Assembly: GCA_036397975.1 (NCBI GenBank) | Contig: DASWHW010000046.1 | Location: forward strand, 1-12,063 | Source: SZUA-287 sp036397975 | GTDB taxonomy: Bacteria > Bacteroidota > Ignavibacteria > UBA10030 > UBA6906 | Length of the DNA: 12,063 bases | Direction: 5' to 3' | Shown: one piece after another, positions 1-6,002 of the stretch | Layout of the letters: each line of letters starts with the position of its first letter | Numbering within the stretch: the first letter of the stretch is position 1 | Program-made: the position numbers and the translations under genes | The notes under the pieces: generated by a model | Databases searched by the model: none | Seen by the model: only the letters and a program-made list of their open reading frames with translations | Told to the model about the DNA's origin: nothing

Positions 1-1
1 G

Positions 2-187
2 GACGACGCGGGCGAAGAGCTGTTGAAGATGGCAATCACCAAGCTTGGACTTTCTGCACGTGCGTATGATCGTATCCTCAAGGTAGGGAGAACGATTGCT
101 GACATGGCGGGAAGTACCGACATCCGGCCGGAACACATTAGCGAGGCGATACAGTATCGGAGCCTCGACAGGAATCTGGTGGTGTGA
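2..187 (+). CDS. yifB: YifB/ComM-type Mg-chelatase-like AAA+ ATPase, C-terminal 61 residues (5' end outside window)
   Basis: Only the last 61 codons are present, read in the frame starting at base 2 and ending at the TGA at 185-187. The residues KLGLSARAYDRILKVGRTIA, then ADMAG, IRPEHISEAIQYRSLDR, are the characteristic C-terminal helical segment of the YifB/ComM family (Mg-chelatase-like AAA+ ATPases; ComM is a branch-migration helicase in natural transformation). This end holds the sensor-2 helix (LSARAYDRILKVGRTIADM) and the final helix ending in QYRSLDR. The ATP-binding Walker motifs lie outside the window. It converges on the minus-strand dipeptidase gene with 57 bp between the two stop codons, and I see no convincing terminator hairpin there. 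The family call is firm; activity cannot be judged from this fragment. Confidence 0.9.
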   Translation, partial: DDAGEELLKMAITKLGLSARAYDRILKVGRTIADMAGSTDIRPEHISEAIQYRSLDRNLVV

Positions 188-244
188 GGCATAATTGCGG
201 CGCGATATTCTCTTCCGCCCGGCACGAACCAATCCTCGGCGACC

Positions 245-1918
245 TTAACGAACACCGGCAACGCCGGAACCCGGTCTGTTCGATGTCACCTCCCGAAATA
301 CACGCATGAAATTTTTACCAAGGATTTTTCGTACTTCCTCACGCGTGTAGCCATGGCGTAACAAGGCAGCTGTGAGTTTAGGAAAGCGAGAAACATCCTC
401 CAGACCGACGGGTGTTGTTTCAATGCCGTCGAAGTCAGAGCCAATTGCAACGTGGTCCACGCCGACAAGATTGACGACGTAGTCAATATGTCGAATGACA
501 GTGTCAATTGTCGCTGTGCCACTTGCCGAGAGGAATGGAGGGTAGAAAACAACGCCGATAACTCCTCCGCCTTGGGCGATCGCAACAATCTGATTATCCA
601 ACAAATTGCGGTAGTGATTTCGCAACCCCCGGGCTCCTGAATGACTCGCAATGATCGGGTTCGTCGTCGTCGCAAGAATATCTTCAATTGTTTTGATGCC
701 AACATGCGACACGTCGATGATCATGCCAAGGGAGTCCATTTTATGGATCACTTCAAATCCAAACGGGCTGAGGCCAACAGTCTGTGAGAGCGGATCGGCG
801 GCAGCGACCGCCCATGCTGTGCTGTTGTTCCATGTAATGGTGAGGTATCGCGCCCCGCGATTGTAGAGAGTAATGAGCTTGTCAAGGCTGTTTTCTATGG
901 AATGTCCACCTTCCACCGCAAGAATGCCGGCCAGTCTACCCGTGGCTGCAATGCTATCCGCTTCATCGGCCGTCCTTGCCTGAGCGAGTGTTGTCGGATT
1001 TCTATCGATCTGGACTGCGAAGGAATCCATCATCGCAATCGTGCGTTGAAAAGCAGTCGTTGGGAATTGGCTGGGATCCGCCCAGCAGGAAAGCATTTGT
1101 GCGTCCACGCCTCCCGTTCGAAACCGCGGTATATCGGAATGATTGAACGCGTGCAAAGGGCCAAGCTGATATCCACCCACGACTTTTTCCAGGACGTCAT
1201 TGTGAAGATCGATGAGAAAAGCCCGTCGGTGCACAGTCTCCAGCAGAAAGTCGGCGCGAACGCCACTCACCAGCGTAATTATTGTTGAGTCCGGCTCATA
1301 GTCAAATCGTGAGGCCGTCACTTTATACTGCGAGAGAACAACCGAAGGACGCGATGCTGTTGATCTCCCTGCTGGAAGCGTTTGGACAACTCCCAATCCA
1401 CCCACTCCACCTCCCTCGAGTTGCACCATCTTTCTTGTGAGTCTGATCTGTTGAAAACTTATTGAATAGAGCAACACTCCAGCAGCTCCCTTCCCGTGCC
1501 ATGCTATATTGTAGTCGCCGGCAGTAAGCGAAAATCTCTTTTCATCAAGCAATTCACCGAGAATTGTATGGACACTCAGCGTGGCTGTGCCGGATTGTGG
1601 TATGGAGAACTCAAGCAGCGTGGATGGATTGAAGGGATTGGGATAGTTCTGATGCAGCGTAACTGCATCCGGTAGACCACCGGTTTCTCCGACGCCCGTA
1701 ATAATCGGTTGCGACCAGTTGCCAGAGGCATCGGAAAAGGTGATGTACTGCTCAAAGGGATCAGCAACATTAACGATCTCAATGCGTGCTGAATCAACGA
1801 CCACGAGACTCCACACGTCGCGAACGTTGCCATTGACGATTACCGGCTGAGCAAACAAAGGCGCGGCTATGAGCATCACGAGGGATACCAAAAGCCCAAC
1901 TTGTCGGTCATATATCAT
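245..1918 (-). CDS. Exported M19 (membrane/renal) dipeptidase with a sorting-tail-like domain nested in its N-terminal region
   Basis: 557 residues from the chosen ATG at 1918. The frame stays open upstream to a TTG at 1999, but the ATG is followed at once by a signal peptide (MIYDRQ, hydrophobic core residues 8-20, APLFAQ cleavage region), which decides the start. Residues about 233-544 are a peptidase M19 zinc dipeptidase with all expected metal ligands: LHND (H239, D241), VEGGH (E336), VSHVG (H405), ASHSG (H426) and GSDFDG (D495). The family hydrolyses dipeptides, often including D-amino acids at the second position. Before it lie a beta-rich segment (26-70), a sorting-tail/FlgD-like module (about 85-168, with NYPNPFNP at 91-98) and a second beta segment (198-229) that together resemble a carboxypeptidase-regulatory-like domain split by the module. 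It probably acts outside the cytoplasm. It is separated by a terminator from the upstream cytochrome gene, so it is likely transcribed alone. Confidence 0.88.
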   Translation of the reverse strand: MIYDRQVGLLVSLVMLIAAPLFAQPVIVNGNVRDVWSLVVVDSARIEIVNVADPFEQYITFSDASGNWSQPIITGVGETGGLPDAVTLHQNYPNPFNPSTLLEFSIPQSGTATLSVHTILGELLDEKRFSLTAGDYNIAWHGKGAAGVLLYSISFQQIRLTRKMVQLEGGGVGGLGVVQTLPAGRSTASRPSVVLSQYKVTASRFDYEPDSTIITLVSGVRADFLLETVHRRAFLIDLHNDVLEKVVGGYQLGPLHAFNHSDIPRFRTGGVDAQMLSCWADPSQFPTTAFQRTIAMMDSFAVQIDRNPTTLAQARTADEADSIAATGRLAGILAVEGGHSIENSLDKLITLYNRGARYLTITWNNSTAWAVAAADPLSQTVGLSPFGFEVIHKMDSLGMIIDVSHVGIKTIEDILATTTNPIIASHSGARGLRNHYRNLLDNQIVAIAQGGGVIGVVFYPPFLSASGTATIDTVIRHIDYVVNLVGVDHVAIGSDFDGIETTPVGLEDVSRFPKLTAALLRHGYTREEVRKILGKNFMRVFREVTSNRPGSGVAGVR

Positions 1919-1973
1919 GGTTATGCCACAAGTACTTGTCTGAAGATAACCCGTAGCGATTTGGCTCATAAAC

Positions 1974-2004
1974 AAAAGATAAGTCTTTCTCCGACACAAT
2001 CAAT
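1974..2004 (-). promoter_or_regulatory. Candidate Bacteroidetes-type promoter for the dipeptidase
   Basis: On the minus strand an ATTG at 2004-2001 is followed after 19 bp by TATCTTTT at 1981-1974, close to the TTTG-N19/20-TAnnTTTG pattern described for Bacteroidetes primary sigma factors (one mismatch in each element). The implied start of transcription near 1967 would leave a leader of about 50 nt before the ATG at 1918 and would exclude the TTG at 1999 as a start. This is a pattern match only. Confidence 0.3.
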
Positions 2005-2136
2005 ACACGGAAGAGGGGGGAAACCAGCCACGTGAATCTGCACGAGTAGCAACCTCTTTCTGCCCGTCCGGGAATCAAAGACGCGTATAAGATGGGGCTG
2101 GCAAACCGGCTCCAGCCGAATTTTCTGTCGTGAGTC

Positions 2137-2177
2137 AAAAAATGTAACGCCCTGAGTAAATCGATCTCAGGGCGTTA
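2137..2177 (-). terminator. Rho-independent terminator of the MarR/split-Soret cytochrome unit
   Basis: TAACGCCCTGAG (2145-2156) and CTCAGGGCGTTA (2166-2177) form a perfect 12-bp stem around a 9-nt loop. Read on the minus strand, the stem is followed after CA by six T residues (2142-2137), the classic intrinsic terminator layout. It begins 21 bp past the cytochrome stop codon, and no plus-strand gene approaches it, so it terminates the minus-strand unit and isolates the dipeptidase gene. Confidence 0.9.
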
Positions 2178-2198
2178 TGTTGCCGGTCAATGACGAGT

Positions 2199-3317
2199 TT
2201 ACTTAACGAGGTTCATTTTTTCGATTGCAGAGAAAGTTCCGGCAGAGAATCGAGCAAAATAGATGCCGCTGGCCACACGCGTCCCCGCGTTATTTGTGGC
2301 GTCCCATTGAACTTTGAACGAGCCCTGCCCGTACGTTTCATTGCTCACAAGGTTCTTGATGAGACGTCCGTGCACATCGTACACCGCGAGGGTTACCGCT
2401 TCCGATTTGGGAATTGCGAATTCAATCTGTGTTGCAGGATTGAATGGGTTCGGATAATTATGTCCTAACTTGTACGACGCCGCAGCGCCGCCGACCTGTT
2501 CGACCGAGGTCGGATGTGGATTTGTGCCATGACACTGCGTGCACTCCATTTTCGCAGCAACTTTGTTCATTGAACCTGTACTGTGACAACTCATACAAGT
2601 TGCGATAATTCCCGGCGGAACGTATCGAGGCGTGAAGGCACCGATGAGTTCTTCATTCAAAATCTGAACAGCGTAAGCCGCGACATCGCCTGTAATTCGC
2701 GCACAGCGCTCTTTGCGTTCCAGCGCATCGGCCGTGTAGTTGGCGGCTTTGCACCACTCGGTGACCGAGGGATGGCAAAGCGGAGAGCCCGATTCATTCT
2801 GCGGAAGGCTGATGTCGCATCGATTATCGGTGAATATGTGGTTAACCGCATACTGATTGCTGATATCGGTTGGAAACATCGTTTGAGTGTACCAACCATA
2901 CATATCACTGATGAGAATATCGGAACGCGCTTTTAAGAGCACCAGCGAAATCAGAGCCGCCGGCCCATTGATTGCGCCGCATGTTCCACCCCAGCCTGCA
3001 CCACCGCCATGTCCATAGATCATTATTTCCGAAGGCAGTTGATTCCACGGGTCGGGAAGCACTCCGCGTAACATCGATGCGATTGCGTGGAACGCTCCGT
3101 ACGAACAGCCTTTCCCTTCCCAATATGAGTCGTGACCGAGAATGCGAGCTGCTTCGACGTCAAGAGCTTGATAAGGCCAGGGCCAGGGAGTGAGCAGGGT
3201 GTTGGCGCTGATCGAGTTCCGCGTTAGAAGATTGATGGCGCCTGCCCCCACGGCAACGCCGGCGGCGTACTTCGCGCCCGTCTTCATGAAATCTTTTCGT
3301 GTAAGCTTTGTTTCCAT
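2199..3317 (-). CDS. Split-Soret-type dihaem cytochrome c (C_GCAxxG_C_C family) with a C-terminal type IX-like sorting tail
   Basis: 372 residues; the ATG at 3317 has AAGGAG six bases upstream. Residues 1-32 form an export signal with a Tat-like TRKDFMK (6-12) and a small-residue hydrophobic core, but it carries RK rather than RR. Residues about 55-225 match the C_GCAxxG_C_C fold known from the split-Soret cytochrome of Desulfovibrio: GKGCSYGAFHA (C71), GHGGGAGWGGTCGAINGPAA (C113), then further cysteines C167, C181, C189 and C205. Two haem-c attachment motifs follow, CMSCH (241-245) and CTQCH (259-263). A linker leads to a sorting-tail domain from about 281 (NYPNPFNP, 288-295; final MNLVK), so the product is probably moved to or through the outer membrane by a type IX-like system. 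It lies 15 bp behind a MarR-type gene in one unit closed by a strong terminator. The native electron partner and physiological role cannot be deduced; the Desulfovibrio relative is a redox protein of uncertain function. Confidence 0.85.
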   Translation of the reverse strand: METKLTRKDFMKTGAKYAAGVAVGAGAINLLTRNSISANTLLTPWPWPYQALDVEAARILGHDSYWEGKGCSYGAFHAIASMLRGVLPDPWNQLPSEIMIYGHGGGAGWGGTCGAINGPAALISLVLLKARSDILISDMYGWYTQTMFPTDISNQYAVNHIFTDNRCDISLPQNESGSPLCHPSVTEWCKAANYTADALERKERCARITGDVAAYAVQILNEELIGAFTPRYVPPGIIATCMSCHSTGSMNKVAAKMECTQCHGTNPHPTSVEQVGGAAASYKLGHNYPNPFNPATQIEFAIPKSEAVTLAVYDVHGRLIKNLVSNETYGQGSFKVQWDATNNAGTRVASGIYFARFSAGTFSAIEKMNLVK

Positions 3318-3332
3318 TGGAGTCTCCTTTGA

Positions 3333-3848
3333 TTACTGGTTTAGGGGTTCGCTGCTGAGTGCTTGAATACTCTCGATTGAGGGCCCGCAGAGAGTAAGCT
3401 CAAGTATCTGGAAGAGCCACTCAACTTGCTCTCGCGGGATGTGTTGAAGATGTCTTTGTGAAATCGCTTCGGCAAGCATTAAGCCCTTGTTAACGGTTTG
3501 CAGGCCGCTCACTGTAAGAGTCACTGTTTCCTTGCGGCGGTCGTCGGGATCAAGGTTGCGAGTCAGATATCCCTTTCGGTCTAATGAGCGCAGAAGTTTT
3601 GAAGTTGATGTTCCTCCGATGCCAAGGATCTCGGTGAGCCTTCGGACACAACAGGGCTTTTCGAGATAGAGTTGGAGAAGACATTGGAGCTCGTGTACAG
3701 ACAAATTCGTGGCATGAGCAAGGTCGTTTTCGATCCTATGACACCTCAATGTCAATCGGATTAGCAGAAGACCAATGGCCTCGCTCGTCGCGGTTTCATG
3801 AAATCCCTCCATAGCAGTTGCATATCTACAACTATTGTACCTTAGCAC
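3333..3848 (-). CDS. MarR-family winged-helix transcriptional regulator
   Basis: 171 residues from a GTG at 3848 that has a weak AGG six bases upstream; an ATG at 3812 (159 residues) is an equally possible start but has no visible ribosome binding site. The winged helix-turn-helix spans about residues 52-115: LSVHELQCLLQL, then RRLTEILGIGGTSTSKLLRS as the recognition helix region, and a wing with NLDPDDRRKETVTLT, the DxR/DRR pattern typical of MarR proteins. Flanking helices would form the dimer interface. It contains six cysteines (7, 36, 56, 66, 67, 154), two of them adjacent just before the recognition helix, which would suit thiol or oxidant sensing, although that is inference. It is the first gene of a unit with the split-Soret cytochrome 15 bp downstream and so probably controls that gene and itself. 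The ligand is unknown. Confidence 0.85.
   Translation of the reverse strand: MLRYNSCRYATAMEGFHETATSEAIGLLLIRLTLRCHRIENDLAHATNLSVHELQCLLQLYLEKPCCVRRLTEILGIGGTSTSKLLRSLDRKGYLTRNLDPDDRRKETVTLTVSGLQTVNKGLMLAEAISQRHLQHIPREQVEWLFQILELTLCGPSIESIQALSSEPLNQ
3816..3833. promoter_or_regulatory. Possible small operator: inverted repeat AGTTG-N8-CAACT
   Basis: AGTTG (3816-3820) and CAACT (3829-3833) form a short inverted repeat with arms about 13 bp apart centre to centre. It lies just upstream of the alternative ATG start of the MarR gene at 3812 and inside the coding region if the GTG at 3848 is used. MarR proteins bind short palindromes near their own start, so autoregulation is conceivable, but arms of five bases occur often by chance. 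Confidence 0.2.
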
Positions 3849-3961
3849 TCATTGCCTAAAGGGAGTCCCAATTGCGTGCGCTTTACCAGGTCAGTCGTGA
3901 AAGTGTTGAAAAACTCGATTCTGGTGATGAAAAATTCGGCAGGCCGGCCAAGAAATGACTC

Positions 3962-4042
3962 TCAATGACATCGTGAACATGACACGCTTGTTGCGCGAAA
4001 GGATGGTAAGCAACGGTGATCAACACAATTCTGGTCACGCAT
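3962..4042 (-). CDS. Possible 26-residue cysteine-rich small protein or leader peptide
   Basis: A minus-strand ATG at 4042 is preceded by AGGAGG (4054-4049) with six-base spacing, the best Shine-Dalgarno site in this part of the window. The 26-codon product starts MRDQNCVDHRC, has cysteines at positions 6, 11, 22 and 25, and ends in SCSRCH immediately before the TGA, so its last five residues match a haem-c CxxCH pattern. It has no signal peptide. It lies 113 bp upstream of the GTG start of the MarR gene on the same strand, which would suit a leader peptide or a small thiol protein. I recognise no family. It could also be the remnant of a lost gene or chance; the ribosome binding site is the main reason to list it. 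Confidence 0.3.
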   Translation of the reverse strand: MRDQNCVDHRCLPSFRATSVSCSRCH

Positions 4043-4083
4043 AATCTCCCTCCTGAATAATTCGCGTTCATCGGTTTTCTCAA

Positions 4084-4109
4084 TCCTAACACCATCCTAA
4101 CACCATCCT
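4084..4109. repeat. Short tandem repeat, 11-bp unit TCCTAACACCA
   Basis: Two exact copies of TCCTAACACCA lie head to tail at 4084-4094 and 4095-4105, followed by a partial third copy (TCCT). It sits in the divergent intergenic region about 75 bp upstream of the arsR promoter. It may be replication slippage or paired regulator sites; nothing else indicates a role. Confidence 0.6.
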
Positions 4110-4171
4110 TCCAACCTTTGATAACCCTGGCTACATGATTCTCAGAGAATGTTGGCAATCAGGGCATATTC

Positions 4172-4203
4172 TTGCTGGCACACAATATGAGTGTATACTC
4201 ATA
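4172..4203 (+). promoter_or_regulatory. arsR operon promoter overlapped by a palindromic operator
   Basis: TTGCTG (4172-4177) and TATACT (4194-4199) with a 16-bp spacer form a sigma70-like promoter. An 18-bp inverted repeat, TATGAGT-GTAT-ACTCATA (4186-4203), covers the -10 box, so a bound dimer would block polymerase. ArsR/SmtB repressors bind such palindromes over their own promoters, and the first gene downstream is an arsR. Predicted transcription starts near 4206, leaving a leader of about 20 nt with AAGG (4217-4220) before the ATG. A weaker promoter-like pair (TTGGGT, TATACA, 15-bp spacer) reads the other way across the same palindrome, so it might also act on the MarR side. Confidence 0.65.
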
Positions 4204-4225
4204 CAGTTAATAACCCAAGGTACAA

Positions 4226-4543
4226 ATGATGAAAACCTCAGCAGATTTGAAAGGCGATATTTTGATCGCACTCGCTCACCCGAATCGTATTCGCATCATA
4301 GAGTATCTTCGCAAAGATGTTCGCTGCAACTGCGAGCTCGCGCCGGCTTTGGAACTGGAGCAATCAAACCTCTCTCGCCACCTGAAGATTCTGGTTCAGG
4401 CGGGAATCTTGAAATCGTGGAAAGAAGGGTTGCGGGTGAATTTCAAGGTTGCCGATGAACGTATTTTCAAGATCCTCGATATCGCAACGGCGATTGCGCG
4501 ACAGGAAGTCGAAAAGAAAGCCGAAGCATTGGAAGAAGCATGA
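4226..4543 (+). CDS. arsR: ArsR/SmtB-family metalloid-responsive repressor
   Basis: 105 residues; two ATG codons lie in tandem at 4226 and 4229, and AAGG sits five bases before the first. The winged helix spans about 10-80, with AHPNRIRIIEYL as the N-terminal helix and SNLSRHLKILVQAGIL as the recognition helix. Just before the latter is RCNCELAPAL: C34 and C36 align with Cys32 and Cys34 of E. coli ArsR, the As(III)/Sb(III) thiolate ligands on the DNA-binding helix, while the position of its third cysteine (Cys37) is Ala39 here. Binding of a thiophilic ligand would release the repressor from the operator that overlaps its promoter. It heads a six-gene operon with a permease and thioredoxin-like genes. 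A two-cysteine site is compatible with trivalent methylarsenicals or with another soft metal; the true inducer is inference. Confidence 0.88.
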   Translation: MMKTSADLKGDILIALAHPNRIRIIEYLRKDVRCNCELAPALELEQSNLSRHLKILVQAGILKSWKEGLRVNFKVADERIFKILDIATAIARQEVEKKAEALEEA

Positions 4544-4575
4544 GTGGTGAAATTCCAAAACACAAACTCCAAGAC

Positions 4576-4606
4576 CAAAGCGCTGATTCCTCAATTATCA
4601 GCTTTG
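4576..4606 (+). other. Intercistronic hairpin between arsR and the first redox-protein gene
   Basis: CAAAGCGCTGAT (4576-4587) pairs with ATCAGCTTTG (4597-4606) as a 10-bp stem with a two-base GC bulge and a 9-nt loop. No T tract follows, so it is not a standard terminator. It lies in the only sizeable gap of the operon (84 bp) and could stabilise or attenuate the downstream message relative to arsR. Confidence 0.45.
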
Positions 4607-4627
4607 AATCAAGAAAGGAACTGGATA

Positions 4628-4876
4628 ATGACTATCAAAGTACTTGGACCCGGCTGTATGAACTGCAAGACTCTCGAACGGAGAACCATCGAAGCGCTCG
4701 AGAAATTGGGCGTTCAGGCAACAGTGGACAAAGTCGTTGACCTCGACGGCATCTCCTCGTATGGGGTGATGAGAACACCGGGACTCATTATCGATGAGAG
4801 CCTGGTATGGCAGGGCGGCGTTCCGACAGTGGAGAAGATCAAGGAACTCATTGCGGCGTACGTGAAGGTGAACTGA
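4628..4876 (+). CDS. MTH895-like small thioredoxin-fold redox protein (redox-active disulfide protein 2 type), copy 1
   Basis: 82 residues from the ATG at 4628, chosen because AAGGAA lies seven bases upstream and the MTIKVLGPGC start matches the family; an upstream GTG at 4544 in the same frame would add 28 unrelated residues. The family is a minimal cytoplasmic thioredoxin fold. The redox pair is C10-M-N-C13 in GPGCMNCK directly after the first strand, and the cis-proline loop is RTPGLIID (P51). There is no signal peptide. It most likely reduces or transfers a thiol-bound substrate in the cytoplasm for the permease encoded immediately downstream, whose start lies two bases past this stop. 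Pairing of MTH895-like genes with ArsR and DUF318 permeases is a recurring arrangement. A second paralogue follows the permease. Confidence 0.85.
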   Translation: MTIKVLGPGCMNCKTLERRTIEALEKLGVQATVDKVVDLDGISSYGVMRTPGLIIDESLVWQGGVPTVEKIKELIAAYVKVN

Positions 4877-4877
4877 C

Positions 4878-5996
4878 ATGAAGGAGTGGATGAAGTTTGC
4901 GTTGTTGTCGGCAGTGTTTCTGGTATTCTACTTCTCGCCCATCGACGCGCCGATCGTTCTTCAATCCATTGCTGCCGGACTGACTTTGCTGCACGAATAC
5001 GCCAGGCTTCATGTGCTTACGTGTCTTGTGCCCGCATTCTTCATCGCCGGAACAATCGCTGTGTACGTGAAGAAAGATGCGGTGATGCAACTTCTTGGTC
5101 CGACGACGAAGAAATACATTGCCTATCCAATCGCCAGCGTTTCTGGTGGCATTCTTGCTGTCTGTTCCTGTACGATCCTTCCATTGTTTACAGGTATTTA
5201 CAAACGTGGCGCTGGTATCGGGCCTGCGGTTGCCTTTCTCTTTGCAGGTCCCGCCATCAACATAACGGCGATTCTTCTCACTGGCGGTGTGCTTGGCTGG
5301 GATTTCGCCGTGGGGAGGCTAATAGCGGCAATAATCATCTCAGTGATCGCGGGGCTTTTTATGGCAGTGCTCTTTCGTGATCATGACAGGAAGAATGCAA
5401 ACGGAACATTCGCCGCCGGATTGGGAGGAGACGTGCCGTACTCAAACACGAAGATCTTCCTATTTTTTCTCCTCCAGCTTGCAATTCTGGTGGTATTTGG
5501 TTTGTTGATTGATTCAATGCTTAAGGCGGTCCTTATCATTGCCATGATTGCAGCGCTGTTGAGTATTGTGTTCTTCAAATTCCAAAAAAAACACAATCTC
5601 GAGTGGCTGCGCGAGACGTGGGAGCTGACCAAGAAGATCCTCCCATATCTTTTCGTTGGCGTATTCATTGCCGGCATTTTTGAAGTCGTTGTTCCGCAAG
5701 GGGTCGTGACCGGGTTTGTTGGACAGAACACAATTCTCTCTAACGCTATCGCCTCAACATTCGGAGCGTTCATGTATTTCGCTACGTTGACCGAAGTGCC
5801 AATCATTCAGAAGCTGATGGGACTTGGTATGGGACGGGGTCCGGCACTGACGCTGTTTCTTACAGGTAACGCGTTGAGTTTGCCGAGCATGATTGTACTG
5901 TTCAAAGTGATGGGAAAGAAACAAGCCTCCGCATACATCCTGACCATTATGGTGCTGTCGGTGCTAGCGGGATGGCTCTTCGGCGAAATGATATAG
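4878..5996 (+). CDS. arsP: ArsP/DUF318 (UPF0718) family permease, probable organoarsenical or soft-metal exporter
   Basis: 372 residues; the ATG is one base past the preceding TGA, and GAAGG overlaps the upstream gene end. It is a polytopic membrane protein of about eight to ten hydrophobic segments. The family signature appears twice as a structural repeat: GGILAVCSCTILPLFTGIYK with FLFAGPAINITAIL (about 90-134), and FMYFATLTEVPIIQ with GPALTLFLTGNALSLPSMIV (about 298-340). Cysteines C49, C96 and C98 lie in or near membrane segments, and the CSC motif is typical of this family. ArsP members export trivalent methylarsenite and aromatic arsenicals; other DUF318 proteins have been tied to copper/zinc efflux. 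The ArsR with a CxC site upstream favours arsenic. A charged, hydrophilic loop (about 166-192) separates the two halves. Substrate assignment is inference; the family is clear. Confidence 0.85.
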   Translation: MKEWMKFALLSAVFLVFYFSPIDAPIVLQSIAAGLTLLHEYARLHVLTCLVPAFFIAGTIAVYVKKDAVMQLLGPTTKKYIAYPIASVSGGILAVCSCTILPLFTGIYKRGAGIGPAVAFLFAGPAINITAILLTGGVLGWDFAVGRLIAAIIISVIAGLFMAVLFRDHDRKNANGTFAAGLGGDVPYSNTKIFLFFLLQLAILVVFGLLIDSMLKAVLIIAMIAALLSIVFFKFQKKHNLEWLRETWELTKKILPYLFVGVFIAGIFEVVVPQGVVTGFVGQNTILSNAIASTFGAFMYFATLTEVPIIQKLMGLGMGRGPALTLFLTGNALSLPSMIVLFKVMGKKQASAYILTIMVLSVLAGWLFGEMI

Positions 5997-6002
5997 GAGA
6001 AT

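Larger units (their letters stand above)
3849..4171. other. Most of the 377-bp divergent intergenic region between the MarR and arsR genes
   Basis: No plus-strand gene is visible here. On the minus strand a 91-codon frame (4158-3883) lacks recognisable homology and good start signals. The notable contents are a 26-codon cysteine-rich minus-strand ORF with a strong ribosome binding site (listed separately) and an 11-bp tandem repeat at 4084-4109. The remaining part up to arsR, 4172-4225, holds the arsR promoter and operator and is listed separately. A promoter for the MarR unit must lie in this region or overlap the arsR operator, but I could not locate it with confidence. Confidence 0.6.

Noticed and set aside
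286..1833. Several open frames of 60-140 codons antisense or out of frame within the dipeptidase gene
   Set aside because: They follow from the codon pattern of a well-conserved M19 gene and encode no recognisable domain.
2096..2117. GGCTGG...CCAGCC inverted repeat upstream of the dipeptidase
   Set aside because: A 6-bp stem without a T tract on either strand; the nearby 12-bp hairpin with a T run is the real terminator.
3883..4158. 91-codon minus-strand open frame in the divergent intergenic region
   Set aside because: No recognisable domain, no ribosome binding site at its first start, and it overlaps the better supported 26-codon ORF in another frame.
4544..4627. GTG at 4544 as the start of the first mini-thioredoxin
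   Set aside because: It would add 28 residues unlike the family and lacks a good ribosome binding site, while the ATG at 4628 has AAGGAA at normal spacing and gives the expected family length.
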